Source: Bacteroidales bacterium (lineage in GTDB: Bacteria > Bacteroidota > Bacteroidia > Bacteroidales > FEN-979). Taken from it: a stretch of 64,000 nt of DNA. The translations under genes were made by a program, and so were the position numbers. Location of the stretch: assembly GCA_030681475.1 (NCBI GenBank), contig JAUXWT010000108.1, forward strand, positions 62,001-126,000. The letters are read 5' to 3'. Every line of letters begins with the position of its first letter. The stretch's first letter is position 1. Below are positions 25,543 to 33,502 of this stretch, one piece after another. Below the pieces are notes generated by a model, which worked only from the letters and a program-made list of their open reading frames with translations, had not been told where the DNA came from and ran no database searches.

Positions 25543-27239
25543 AATCCGATGTTAATTCCGACATTAAAATTATTGGTATTGCCAACCATTATTTCCGGCT
25601 GGTAGCTCATATCCCCCTCCTGAATTGATTTTATATACCGGATATAGAAATACCCGTTATTTATAAACTCGTATCTGGCAGTGAATTCCAGGGATTCATT
25701 CTGCCAGATTTTATTTTTCATGAACCGGAGCAGATCATAGGAATAGGATCGGTCGTCGGGATATTCGTCACCATGTTGCGCCAGGGTATAGGCCAGGTTT
25801 AAAAAAATACCGCGAAGTGGTTTCCAGGAGAGCGCAAGGTAGATTTCCATGGAATTATCGCGGAGGTAATGACCCATGCAATAGTTATTTGATGAAAAAG
25901 TAGTCGTGGAAATATAATGTTTGTAAGTGATCGGATTGGTTTTGGTCCATTCGGCGGTCAGCGCAACATTTTGCAATGGCATATCATTCAATCTGAAACC
26001 GGCCTTCCAGCTTGTCCAGTTAAGTGTTTCCGGATCAAGTACTCTGGAAATCTTGAGTTCATCAATAAAAAGACTTACCCACACATGCAAGTGCCTTATT
26101 TGCCTGGAAGAAACATCAAAAAAAAGTTGTGAATTTTGTCCGGCATTATTATTTATCGAACTGTTTGTTGCATCAACAGAATTGAAGAACATGAAGGGAA
26201 TGAGAAAAACAGGTTGCACACCATTGTCGCTGTAAACGATCGAGTTCCCAAAAGAGAGGTTAAGTCCCTTCCATGGGATAAATGTGAACATATTGGCTGC
26301 CAGGAATTTATTTCTGTACACCTCTCTGTAAAAACCACCGCTGTAATAGGAATTGTTGCTGTCAACGACTTCCGAATTGAGCCAGGCATGAATATAGTTG
26401 AAATCGAACCATTTAGCCGGATTCAGGTGAAGTTGGATTGATGGGAAAGAAGGTGTTTTGCCCGATAGGATGGTTGCCCCATGATAGTTATTTCCCCATT
26501 CCACCCGCTCCTTGATCAATCCGAATGAGCCCCAGTTCCACGACGCCACCACCCCTCCCCGCATCTCGCTGAAATCAACCCCCTCTTTCGATCCGGGTTT
26601 GTAAAGCGCCCCCTGCTCTTGCGTAAAATACTCCGGTTTGGCAATGGCCACGCTCGCATTGTTGTCGCGGAGGCTGGCATAAAATCCGAAGTTTTTACCG
26701 ATGTATCCGAACATGCTGCCTCCCCACCACCGGTGATATTCACTTCCGTTCTCGTTGGTCATCCACTGAACACCCAATATCGGCCGCACCGAGAAGGTAA
26801 ACAATGAATCTTTGTAATGAATGCCCAGCGGATTCAGCGCCACGGTCATGTTTTGCTGATTTTTCAGGAGGAATGCCAGCTTGTGATCATACCCGTCGGC
26901 TGTTCGTGACACGTAACGCGTGACGCGTGACGGTGATTCGAGTTGGTAGTCCTGAAGGTAGAAATGCAGCTCTTTCCGCTGACGGTTGTTTAGCCGGTGG
27001 TTTGGTTTTTCAGGATCAGCGCTCATTTGGGCATCAGCGCTTTTGGCATCATGCAGTTTTCCGGCAATATAGCTTCTGGAATATGGTTTGATCGCAGAAT
27101 TCAGGGTAATGAATTTCAGATTGGCGAGTTCATCCAGAAAATCGTAAATGCCTGTATTGCTGATATCCTCATACACAACCTGAGAAAAGCCTGGCGCAAA
27201 GACCATCAGAAAAGCAAGAAGGATAAATGTTTTTTTCAA
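25539..27239 (-). CDS. Wzi-like outer-membrane capsule assembly protein
   Basis: Predicted outer-membrane beta-barrel of 566 residues with an N-terminal signal peptide (cleavage likely after GFSQ). The opening IYDFLDELANLKFI...IKPYSRSYIAGKL matches the start of the Wzi capsule-assembly family as I know it; the rest is rich in alternating beta strands with aromatic ends. The start is TTG at 27239, since no ATG fits this frame. A translated heptamer repeat (VTRYVSR) interrupts it near residues 102-112. Position beside a capsule locus supports capsule anchoring or export. A generic porin is the alternative. Confidence 0.68.
   Translation of the reverse strand: MKKTFILLAFLMVFAPGFSQVVYEDISNTGIYDFLDELANLKFITLNSAIKPYSRSYIAGKLHDAKSADAQMSADPEKPNHRLNNRQRKELHFYLQDYQLESPSRVTRYVSRTADGYDHKLAFLLKNQQNMTVALNPLGIHYKDSLFTFSVRPILGVQWMTNENGSEYHRWWGGSMFGYIGKNFGFYASLRDNNASVAIAKPEYFTQEQGALYKPGSKEGVDFSEMRGGVVASWNWGSFGLIKERVEWGNNYHGATILSGKTPSFPSIQLHLNPAKWFDFNYIHAWLNSEVVDSNNSYYSGGFYREVYRNKFLAANMFTFIPWKGLNLSFGNSIVYSDNGVQPVFLIPFMFFNSVDATNSSINNNAGQNSQLFFDVSSRQIRHLHVWVSLFIDELKISRVLDPETLNWTSWKAGFRLNDMPLQNVALTAEWTKTNPITYKHYISTTTFSSNNYCMGHYLRDNSMEIYLALSWKPLRGIFLNLAYTLAQHGDEYPDDRSYSYDLLRFMKNKIWQNESLEFTARYEFINNGYFYIRYIKSIQEGDMSYQPEIMVGNTNNFNVGINIGL
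26906..26940. repeat. Heptamer array inside the wzi-like gene
   Basis: Units GTGACAC, GTAACGC, GTGACGC, GTGACGG and a decayed GTGATTC follow each other at 7-base spacing on the + strand. Read on the - coding strand this is the GTCAC-sense orientation, the same as in fcl, which is the orientation without stop codons. It translates in frame to PSRVTRYVSR between two conserved segments. Confidence 0.88.
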
Positions 27240-27259
27240 CCCAACATGAATTTGGAGGT

Positions 27260-27267
27260 CAAAATTA
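27260..27267 (-). promoter_or_regulatory. Probable -7 element for the wzi-like/exosortase operon
   Basis: On the - strand TAATTTTG matches the Bacteroidota -7 consensus TAnnTTTG exactly, 20 bases before the TTG start codon. A convincing TTTG at -33 was not found, so this is a moderate call. Confidence 0.5.
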
Positions 27268-27325
27268 CCATTATTTCAGTTCTGTAAGGAGAAACAGAAT
27301 GACGAATTTCATAAATCTGATTTTA

Positions 27326-27416
27326 CTCTGTGAACCTCTGTGTATTCTCTGTGAACCTCTGTGTAACAAAATTTATCACACAGAGCACCACAGAGAAGAC
27401 ACGGAGTGACACAGAG
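27326..27416. repeat. CTCTGTG-type direct and inverted repeat element
   Basis: Two exact 18-base copies (27326-27343 and 27347-27364) repeat at a 21-base period, followed by four inverted CACAGAG-like copies from 27377 to 27416. The central copies can fold back into a hairpin. It fills most of the gap between the wzi-like gene and the DUF4160 gene, contains no gene, and resembles low-complexity dispersed repeats seen in many environmental genomes. Confidence 0.85.
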
Positions 27417-27521
27417 ATCATATTAAACACGCTTTAAAATGATTTCCTGGCTGGGTATCCCAAATTAAACCTTCTGGTATAATTTCGATCAATCAAATTA
27501 TTTTTTGTAAATTTGTTTGTT

Positions 27522-27758
27522 ATGCCAGAAATATTCAGAAAGCTTGGATTTGTTTTCTTCTTTTACTCGAATGAAGGACAAGAGCCAATTCATGTGCATG
27601 TTAGAAAAGCCGGCGGGTTCGCAAAATTTTGGATTGATCCGGTTGAATTGGACTTTTCACAGGGCATGAAAATTTCCGACATCAAACAAGCCGAAGAATT
27701 GATTTTTGGACATTTGGAAATTATTAAAACAAAATGGCATGAAGTACATGGTAGCTGA
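27522..27758 (+). CDS. DUF4160 family protein
   Basis: Small 78-residue protein matching the DUF4160 family: FFFYSNEGQEPIHVHVRKAGG near the N-terminus is the family's characteristic stretch. The ATG at 27522 is preferred to a TTG at 27513. Function is unknown; members commonly occur directly upstream of a DUF2442 gene, and a toxin-antitoxin role has been suggested for such pairs. It overlaps the DUF2442 gene by 20 bases. A TAAATTTG element at 27508-27515 lies only 6 bases ahead, so the message may have almost no leader. Confidence 0.78.
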   Translation: MPEIFRKLGFVFFFYSNEGQEPIHVHVRKAGGFAKFWIDPVELDFSQGMKISDIKQAEELIFGHLEIIKTKWHEVHGS

Positions 27759-27990
27759 ACTTCTGTTTAAGGCAATAAAAGCATGGTATGAAGATGGTAA
27801 GATCTGCATCTTGCTTTCTGATAAGAAAGAGATCAGGTTTCCTGTTGAGTTGAATGACAGACTCAATAAGGCAACTCCGGATCAACTGAAAAATATGGAA
27901 ATTATCTGTGACGGCACCGGGTTGCATTGGCCCGAACTTGATGAAGACCTGTCTTTAACAGGTATTATCGAAGGTCGGTTTTCTGCGTGA
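27739..27990 (+). CDS. DUF2442 family protein
   Basis: 83-residue protein of the DUF2442 type: WYEDGKICILLSDKKEIRFPVE and the C-terminal GTGLHWPELDEDLSLTG are family landmarks. The ATG at 27739 lies inside the end of the DUF4160 gene, indicating translational coupling. The last member of this two-gene unit, it converges on legB with an 18-base gap. Function not established; possibly the partner or antitoxin of the DUF4160 protein. Confidence 0.78.
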   Translation: MKYMVAELLFKAIKAWYEDGKICILLSDKKEIRFPVELNDRLNKATPDQLKNMEIICDGTGLHWPELDEDLSLTGIIEGRFSA

Positions 27991-28008
27991 ATTTCCTGAA
28001 TTTCGAAA

Positions 28009-29007
28009 TCAGATCGTATAAAGCCGGCTCTTAAAGAATTCCATATTTTCCGGCAGCGAGAACCATTCAATCGTCTCTTTCAATCCCGATTCCAGATCAA
28101 ACGACGGTTGCCAGCCAAGCAACTCCTTTGCCTTGCGGTTTTCGGCCCATAACCGCTCCACCTCGCTTTTTTCAGGGCGCATCCGTTCCTCAGCGCTTTC
28201 AATAATTATTTCCTTCCCCATCAGTGCTGCAATCTTCTGCGCCAGGTCACCCACAGAAATTTCATTATTGCTCCCCAGGTTGATCACCTCGCCTAAGGCA
28301 AGATCACATTCTGCAGCCCGGATAAAACCTTTTGCCGTGTCTTTCACGTAGTTCAGGTCGCGGGTGGGCGTTACCGCACCAAGTATGACCTTTCCGGTAC
28401 CATTGATCAGTTGCGTGATGATGGTGGGTACGATCGCCCGTGAGGATTGCCTCGGGCCGTATGTGTTGAACGGACGGACCACAACGACCGGCGTTTTGAA
28501 AGAGCGGAAAAACGTCAGCGCCAGGAAATCGGCAGAGGCCTTGGTTGCGGCGTATGGCGATTGCGGGTTGACCGGATGCTCCTCGGTGATCGGCACGAAT
28601 TGTGCTGTTCCGTAGATCTCGGAAGTGGAGGTATGGATGATCCGGCTTACATCAAGCTGGCGCGCTGCCTGGAGGATGTTCAGGGTGCCCTTTACATTGG
28701 TGTCCACATAAGTATCCGGTGAATGGTAGGAGTAGGGTATCCCGATCAGGGCTGCAAGGTGAAACACAACGTCGCATCCCTTCATGGCCTCCCTCACCCC
28801 GTTCGGATCACGGATATCGCCGGTAAAGACTTCAATGTTCTTTTTTTTATCCCCGGGAAAATAGTCTATCCATCCCCACCGGTTAAAAGAGTTGTAATGG
28901 ACAAATACTTTGACGTCACAGCCTTTTTCAAGCAACTCTTCCGTGAGATGGCTTCCGATGAACCCTGCCCCGCCGGTAACCAGGACTTTTTTATTTTTGA
29001 TATCCAT
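28009..29007 (-). CDS. legB: NAD-dependent 4,6-dehydratase, LegB type
   Basis: Extended SDR of 332 residues with GGAGFIGSHL (12-21), TSTSEIYG (126-133) and the YxxxK pair Tyr152/Lys156. The VFVHYNSFNRWGW segment at about 34-46 is characteristic of LegB, which dehydrates UDP-GlcNAc (or its GDP analogue) in legionaminic-acid and bacillosamine-type pathways. No other leg genes flank it here, so its product must be used by enzymes elsewhere or its role differs. It has its own -7 element and is divergent from the rRNA methyltransferase gene. Confidence 0.8.
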   Translation of the reverse strand: MDIKNKKVLVTGGAGFIGSHLTEELLEKGCDVKVFVHYNSFNRWGWIDYFPGDKKKNIEVFTGDIRDPNGVREAMKGCDVVFHLAALIGIPYSYHSPDTYVDTNVKGTLNILQAARQLDVSRIIHTSTSEIYGTAQFVPITEEHPVNPQSPYAATKASADFLALTFFRSFKTPVVVVRPFNTYGPRQSSRAIVPTIITQLINGTGKVILGAVTPTRDLNYVKDTAKGFIRAAECDLALGEVINLGSNNEISVGDLAQKIAALMGKEIIIESAEERMRPEKSEVERLWAENRKAKELLGWQPSFDLESGLKETIEWFSLPENMEFFKSRLYTI

Positions 29008-29024
29008 ATTAAAGCTTTACCGGA

Positions 29025-29032
29025 CAAAAATA
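29025..29032 (-). promoter_or_regulatory. Probable -7 element for legB
   Basis: TATTTTTG on the - strand matches TAnnTTTG exactly and ends 18 bases upstream of the legB ATG. The intergenic region also carries the rRNA methyltransferase promoter on the other strand, so the two divergent promoters lie within 60 bases. No clear -33 partner was found. Confidence 0.5.
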
Positions 29033-29077
29033 GGTAATTCCACGGTTACTTTTTGAATTGAATCGGGTAAGTAACAT

Positions 29078-29085
29078 TACCTTTG
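29078..29085 (+). promoter_or_regulatory. Probable -7 element for the rRNA methyltransferase gene
   Basis: TACCTTTG followed by C is an exact and very typical Bacteroidota -7 element, 14 bases before the first ATG (29100). A TTTTG at 29051-29055 could serve as a -33 element at slightly long spacing. The leader would be very short. Confidence 0.6.
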
Positions 29086-29105
29086 CGAAAAATAAACAGA
29101 TGAGC

Positions 29106-30416
29106 ATGAATGCAAAAATCATCCTGAAACCAGGCAAGGAGGCTGCTGTAAAGCGTTTTCATCCATGGATATTCTCCGGCGCCATTGGCAAAGTTGAAGG
29201 GGCCCCGCGTGAAGGCGATACCGTTGAAGTTTTGACTTCGCGATATGAATTTCTGGCGATGGGTCACTATTTGCCCGGATCCATCGCGGTCAAAATATTT
29301 TCATTTGAAGCGGGGGAGGTCAATGACAATTTCTGGAAAGCGAAACTGAAAACGGCCTGTCAACTCAGGGTCAGGCTTGAAATGATCGGCGGGTCGGTCG
29401 CCAATGCCTGTCGCCTCGTTTATTCTGAGGGGGATTTAATGCCCGGCCTCATCATCGACTATTACAACGGCGTGGCGGTCATGCAGGCCCATTCTGTGGC
29501 GATGCACCGCCTGCTGCCAGTGTTTACCGCGGCCCTGCAGGAAATTTTCGGCAAAGAACTTACGGCGGTTTACGATAAAAGCTCCGAAACCCTGGAAAAA
29601 TCAAAACTCATAACCCGCAACTCCAAACTCTTCCTGAAAACTGAGGACTCTCTACCGTTGCCACAAATTGATAAACCTGCCAACCAACTTGAAAGTCCTC
29701 CTGCCCCCCCGTCCCCCCGTCCCCTCGTCCCCCCGTCCCCCAGTTCACTTGATCACTTCCTTTACGGCTCCTCCGGTCCCATTGAAATCCAGGAGACCGG
29801 ACATCGCTTCATGGTTGATTTCATGCGAGGCCAAAAAACCGGCTTTTTCCTCGATCAGCGCGGTAACCGGATGTTTACACAATTTTATGCCAAAGGGAAA
29901 AAGGTATTGAACGCGTTTTGCTATTCAGGAGCATTTTCAGTTTACGCGTTGAAGGGTGGTGCAACCATGGTCCATTCCATTGACACTTCCAGGCTGGCCA
30001 TTGAGTGGACTGAGCAGAACATCAAACTGAATGAATGTGATGAATCCCGGCACCGGAGTGAAGTAGCCGATGTAAAACGGTTCCTTGCCGAGACCCGCGA
30101 AAAATATGACATGATCATTCTCGATCCGCCTGCTTTTGCCAAAACCCACCATGTAACCAACAATGCGCTGCATGCCTATGTTCACATCAACGCGGAAGCG
30201 ATTAAAAAAATGAACCCGGGAGGCATATTATTTACGTTTTCATGTTCTCAGCCCATAAGCCGGGAGATGTTCCGTTCGGCGATCCAGTCGGCTGCCATTG
30301 AGTCCGGTCGCCAAGTGAGGATATTGCATCAACTTTCGCAGGGGCCCGATCATCCGGTCAGCATCTTCCACCCGGAAGGGGAGTACCTGAAAGGGTTGAT
30401 ACTGGCAGTGGACTAA
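29106..30416 (+). CDS. RlmI-like 23S rRNA cytosine methyltransferase with repeat-derived insertion
   Basis: SAM-dependent methyltransferase with an N-terminal PUA-like domain (KRFHPWIFSGAI) and a C-terminal Rossmann domain: GQKTGFFLDQRGNR, VLNAFCYSGAFSVYA, and the catalytic-loop type MIILDPPAFAK. This layout is that of RlmI, which makes m5C1962 in 23S rRNA. Start is the ATG at 29106 (or 29100). Between about residues 160 and 220 there is a Pro/Ser-rich stretch of roughly 55 residues absent from homologues. It is encoded by short tandem repeats (29605-29632 and 29705-29744). The flanking domains are intact. Confidence 0.85.
   Translation: MNAKIILKPGKEAAVKRFHPWIFSGAIGKVEGAPREGDTVEVLTSRYEFLAMGHYLPGSIAVKIFSFEAGEVNDNFWKAKLKTACQLRVRLEMIGGSVANACRLVYSEGDLMPGLIIDYYNGVAVMQAHSVAMHRLLPVFTAALQEIFGKELTAVYDKSSETLEKSKLITRNSKLFLKTEDSLPLPQIDKPANQLESPPAPPSPRPLVPPSPSSLDHFLYGSSGPIEIQETGHRFMVDFMRGQKTGFFLDQRGNRMFTQFYAKGKKVLNAFCYSGAFSVYALKGGATMVHSIDTSRLAIEWTEQNIKLNECDESRHRSEVADVKRFLAETREKYDMIILDPPAFAKTHHVTNNALHAYVHINAEAIKKMNPGGILFTFSCSQPISREMFRSAIQSAAIESGRQVRILHQLSQGPDHPVSIFHPEGEYLKGLILAVD
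29605..29632. repeat. Heptamer AACTCNN array in the rRNA methyltransferase gene
   Basis: Four 7-base units (AACTCAT, AACCCGC, AACTCCA, AACTCTT) in tandem, in frame with the gene. This is a different sequence family from the GTCACNN arrays but has the same unit length and the same habit of sitting in an interdomain loop. Confidence 0.75.
29705..29744. repeat. Octamer CCCCCCGT array in the rRNA methyltransferase gene
   Basis: Five 8-base units ending in GT at positions 29712, 29720, 29728, 29736 and 29744, mostly CCCCCCGT with small changes. It encodes the proline-rich PAPPSPRPLVPPSPSS stretch. A unit change would shift the frame in this gene. Confidence 0.85.
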
Positions 30417-30447
30417 CGTTCATCTCTCCCATCCCACCCCCAATATG

Positions 30448-33400
30448 TTACATCTTCACAATTTTCCTGGTAACTGAGAAACTCTTCCCCACCGCCTTCA
30501 ACATGTAAAGACCCTTGGAAAAAGCCGAAATATCCAGCGCTATTTCGCTTGCCGGGGAGTAATTCGATGAAAATACACAAACGCCCCTGCTGTCATAGAT
30601 TTCGATAGTAAAAGGTTCGTTCAGCGTTGGTTCAAAGGAAACATTCACCAGGTTGTGCGCCGGATTTGGATAGATATTCAATCCAACCTGGAGTTTTGCT
30701 TCCGCAACCCCTAGCGGACGGTTGCCCTGCGCAAACCACACCCCCCATTTGGCCTCGGAAATGAGCACGTAGGCGTTTGATGACGCAGGATGAATCTTAT
30801 CCGGCGACATGGCGATCTCTGCAATGACCGGAGACCCGCTATAGAAGGCAGTAAAGATGATTTTGTCGTCCAGTTTTGAATAATTCGGATAGCTTAGCGT
30901 GGATCCATTGTTGTAAACTTCAACAAAATCACCGGTTTCAAGGTTTGAAGCCAGCACGCTCACCGTATTGGTCGATCCATCTAAGTAATCGAAGGCACAA
31001 ACAGCGGGTGAGTTTTTCGACAGGGAAGGATTTCCGATGCTGATGCCTTCAGGAATACCCGATACCAGTTTGAAAATATCTCCGTTTCCCCAGTTGGCTG
31101 AGGCTTTGTTCCATACCCGCATAAAGCTGATATCCCAATAATCGACATTTTGCCCGGAAGTGGAGCTGTTCATCTGGTTGTATGCATCATAGATGATAAA
31201 TTCGCCGCTGTAATCCCATTCAAGGGCATCAGCATATAAAACGTTATTTGTAACTACTCCTTGCTGTGTTGTAGGGTTGTACAAATGCGCCTTGACCCAC
31301 TCCGATTTCTGATAACTGTAAATATAAATCGCAGAATCCTGAAACTCGGTAACGGCAGCGATCAGCGACCCATCTTTGGAAATGGCAACGTTCGACCATA
31401 TGGCCTCGTCCTGTATGATACTTTCCTGGGGCTGCGCTCCGAGGGTTATGGCATGCATCTTCTTGTCGGAACCGATAAATACGGCAACACTGCCATTATC
31501 TACGATGCTTGGTTTGTTCACTGACGGAGTCTGTGATATAGCCACGAAATTTGTACCGGTGGTCGAAGACAAGTACAATGTGTTAGGGTCTCCTGAATAG
31601 GTGTTATAAGCCAGGATGTAATCCTGACCCGGGTTAACCGGCAGTTGGTTCTGGTAATTCCCGCCGCTACCGTCCATGATGCCAACGGCATCAAAGGCTG
31701 ATTTCGCAGCATTTACCTCAGCCGAACCGTCGCCATAAAGGTCCTTGGCAGATTGCACGACCGCCAAACGGCAATCAATAAATTGTGACGATCGGGTCAA
31801 ATACTGAAACAGCGCCCTGAAAAAGGTCATTTCCCCTTTTTCCATCCCTACCACGGAAACATATTTATAGAAAGCAAAGTTGATGATCCCGCTGTTGATA
31901 TGCACGCCGCCGTTGTCTTCGGTTCCGGTGTACATCTCACTGACATTGGCCGGTTGATAACCCGGATCGCTGAAACTTGAGCCTCCATTGTGCGGGTTCG
32001 ACATGTCCCGCAAGCATCCCCCGGGGAAGATGCCGGGTTTAACGATATCTTCACCAATCTTCCAGTTCAACCTTTCCACCACTGCCCCTGCAATATCTGA
32101 AAATGCTTCATTCATTGCACCCGACTGGTTCTGGTATTCCAGGTTGGCGGAGGCCTCATCATAGGCATGACCCAGTTCGTGTGCGCTTACATCAAGGGCC
32201 CCGGCCAAAGGTTTGAATTGAGATGCCCCGTTGCCATAAACAATGCAGACTCCGTTCCAGTAAGCATTGTCCATACCGCTTCCGTTATTTTCGGTAGCAT
32301 TGATAACACTGAGAACCGAACCGCCCTTATTGTTCCAGGAGTTCTTATTGTGAGTTGTCCGGAAATATTCGTAGGTCACTCCGGCATTATATTGTGAAGA
32401 GATAACTTTCGGACTCCAGGTATTGTTGCTGGAAGTAGCGACACCGGGATTAAACCCGGGAGCAGAAGGACTGGTATAATTCGCATCATAGGTTCGCATG
32501 GTGCCTTCCTGGTTCTGCGGGTTGTACATTGGTTTTGACACATCGATCATGAGGTAGGTTCCGCCCTGCTGATAAGCGTGGATTGTACGATTTACCCCAT
32601 TAAGGTCCGGCCCGGTGGCAGTAACGTCGCCATCACAATGGGTGTTGTTGTAAAAATGGATGACTGATCCTGTCTTCGCATCAATAAAATATTCCCAGCG
32701 TTCCACGAAGTTGGGTCTGACCGTGATATGCCAGGCGAGATATTGCTTCCGGGGATCACGGTCTTTCGGATATATGATCAGTTCACTTACCGGTTCGTTG
32801 TAAGTGAGAATTAATTTTTGACCGTCATTCAGTTCATAATAGTCTGTTCGCTTCGATACATCCATGATGGCGGCAAGTTGTGCGTGGTATGCACTCACTG
32901 ACGGATTCAGGTCAGCAATTGTTGGCGTGGGATATGGGTTGCCGTTGAATAACCCGATCTGATCATCATCAGCATGAAGATAGATTTCGGCGCCATATAT
33001 GGGGATTCCTCTGTACACCTGTTGCATTTTCACATGGGTCATCCCCAGGTCATCGGTTTGAACGCTTTTCAGCATGAATTCATCAGGTGCATCCTTAATC
33101 CTCAGATCTGCCTGGATGGCAGTAAGGTATTCAAAACATGCTGTTTCCAGGTTGGGTGTTGATTTAAGATCTTTGTTATTCTGACCGGGTATTTTTCCCG
33201 ATAGAAAAATAACCTGGCTGTTCTGGTTGTAATACTTTTCACCAAAGGATTTTTGCGACTGCAACATGGCAGGCAGGGGATGACTGACCGGATGAAAAGC
33301 CGGTACATTTGGCATCCGTCCAGTTGCCGCACTGAATCCGGGAATGGATTGGATCTGCTTTGGCATAAATCCGGTTGTTGTTTGTGATTTTGACTTTACT

Positions 33401-33486
33401 GCGAAAGGATTATTCTGTCCCGCAACGGTCACAACCATGGCCATAAAAAGAAAGAACGCTGTTAAAACATGTAGACGGTTTTTCAT
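30448..33486 (-). CDS. Secreted M4-family (thermolysin-like) metallopeptidase with T9SS sorting tail
   Basis: Exported zinc protease of 1012 residues. A signal peptide (MKNRLHVLTAFFLFMAM) begins at the ATG at 33486; an upstream in-frame start would add 28 residues and spoil it. An FTP-type propeptide region precedes the M4 domain, which has HELGH (436-440) and the third zinc ligand Glu460 in GAMNEAFSD. A long beta-rich region follows. The end has NIYPNPAHNLVNVSFE and a final KIVKM, the type A sorting tail cleaved during type IX secretion. It probably degrades extracellular protein. A small lipoprotein gene lies 16 bases upstream. Confidence 0.93.
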   Translation of the reverse strand: MKNRLHVLTAFFLFMAMVVTVAGQNNPFAVKSKSQTTTGFMPKQIQSIPGFSAATGRMPNVPAFHPVSHPLPAMLQSQKSFGEKYYNQNSQVIFLSGKIPGQNNKDLKSTPNLETACFEYLTAIQADLRIKDAPDEFMLKSVQTDDLGMTHVKMQQVYRGIPIYGAEIYLHADDDQIGLFNGNPYPTPTIADLNPSVSAYHAQLAAIMDVSKRTDYYELNDGQKLILTYNEPVSELIIYPKDRDPRKQYLAWHITVRPNFVERWEYFIDAKTGSVIHFYNNTHCDGDVTATGPDLNGVNRTIHAYQQGGTYLMIDVSKPMYNPQNQEGTMRTYDANYTSPSAPGFNPGVATSSNNTWSPKVISSQYNAGVTYEYFRTTHNKNSWNNKGGSVLSVINATENNGSGMDNAYWNGVCIVYGNGASQFKPLAGALDVSAHELGHAYDEASANLEYQNQSGAMNEAFSDIAGAVVERLNWKIGEDIVKPGIFPGGCLRDMSNPHNGGSSFSDPGYQPANVSEMYTGTEDNGGVHINSGIINFAFYKYVSVVGMEKGEMTFFRALFQYLTRSSQFIDCRLAVVQSAKDLYGDGSAEVNAAKSAFDAVGIMDGSGGNYQNQLPVNPGQDYILAYNTYSGDPNTLYLSSTTGTNFVAISQTPSVNKPSIVDNGSVAVFIGSDKKMHAITLGAQPQESIIQDEAIWSNVAISKDGSLIAAVTEFQDSAIYIYSYQKSEWVKAHLYNPTTQQGVVTNNVLYADALEWDYSGEFIIYDAYNQMNSSTSGQNVDYWDISFMRVWNKASANWGNGDIFKLVSGIPEGISIGNPSLSKNSPAVCAFDYLDGSTNTVSVLASNLETGDFVEVYNNGSTLSYPNYSKLDDKIIFTAFYSGSPVIAEIAMSPDKIHPASSNAYVLISEAKWGVWFAQGNRPLGVAEAKLQVGLNIYPNPAHNLVNVSFEPTLNEPFTIEIYDSRGVCVFSSNYSPASEIALDISAFSKGLYMLKAVGKSFSVTRKIVKM

Positions 33487-33502
33487 ACATTTAATTTTTA
33501 GG

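Noticed and set aside
27227-27409. 60-codon open frame in the CTCTGTG repeat region
   Set aside because: Its codons are simply the repeat sequence, giving CEPLCILCEPLC-type peptide; no gene signature.
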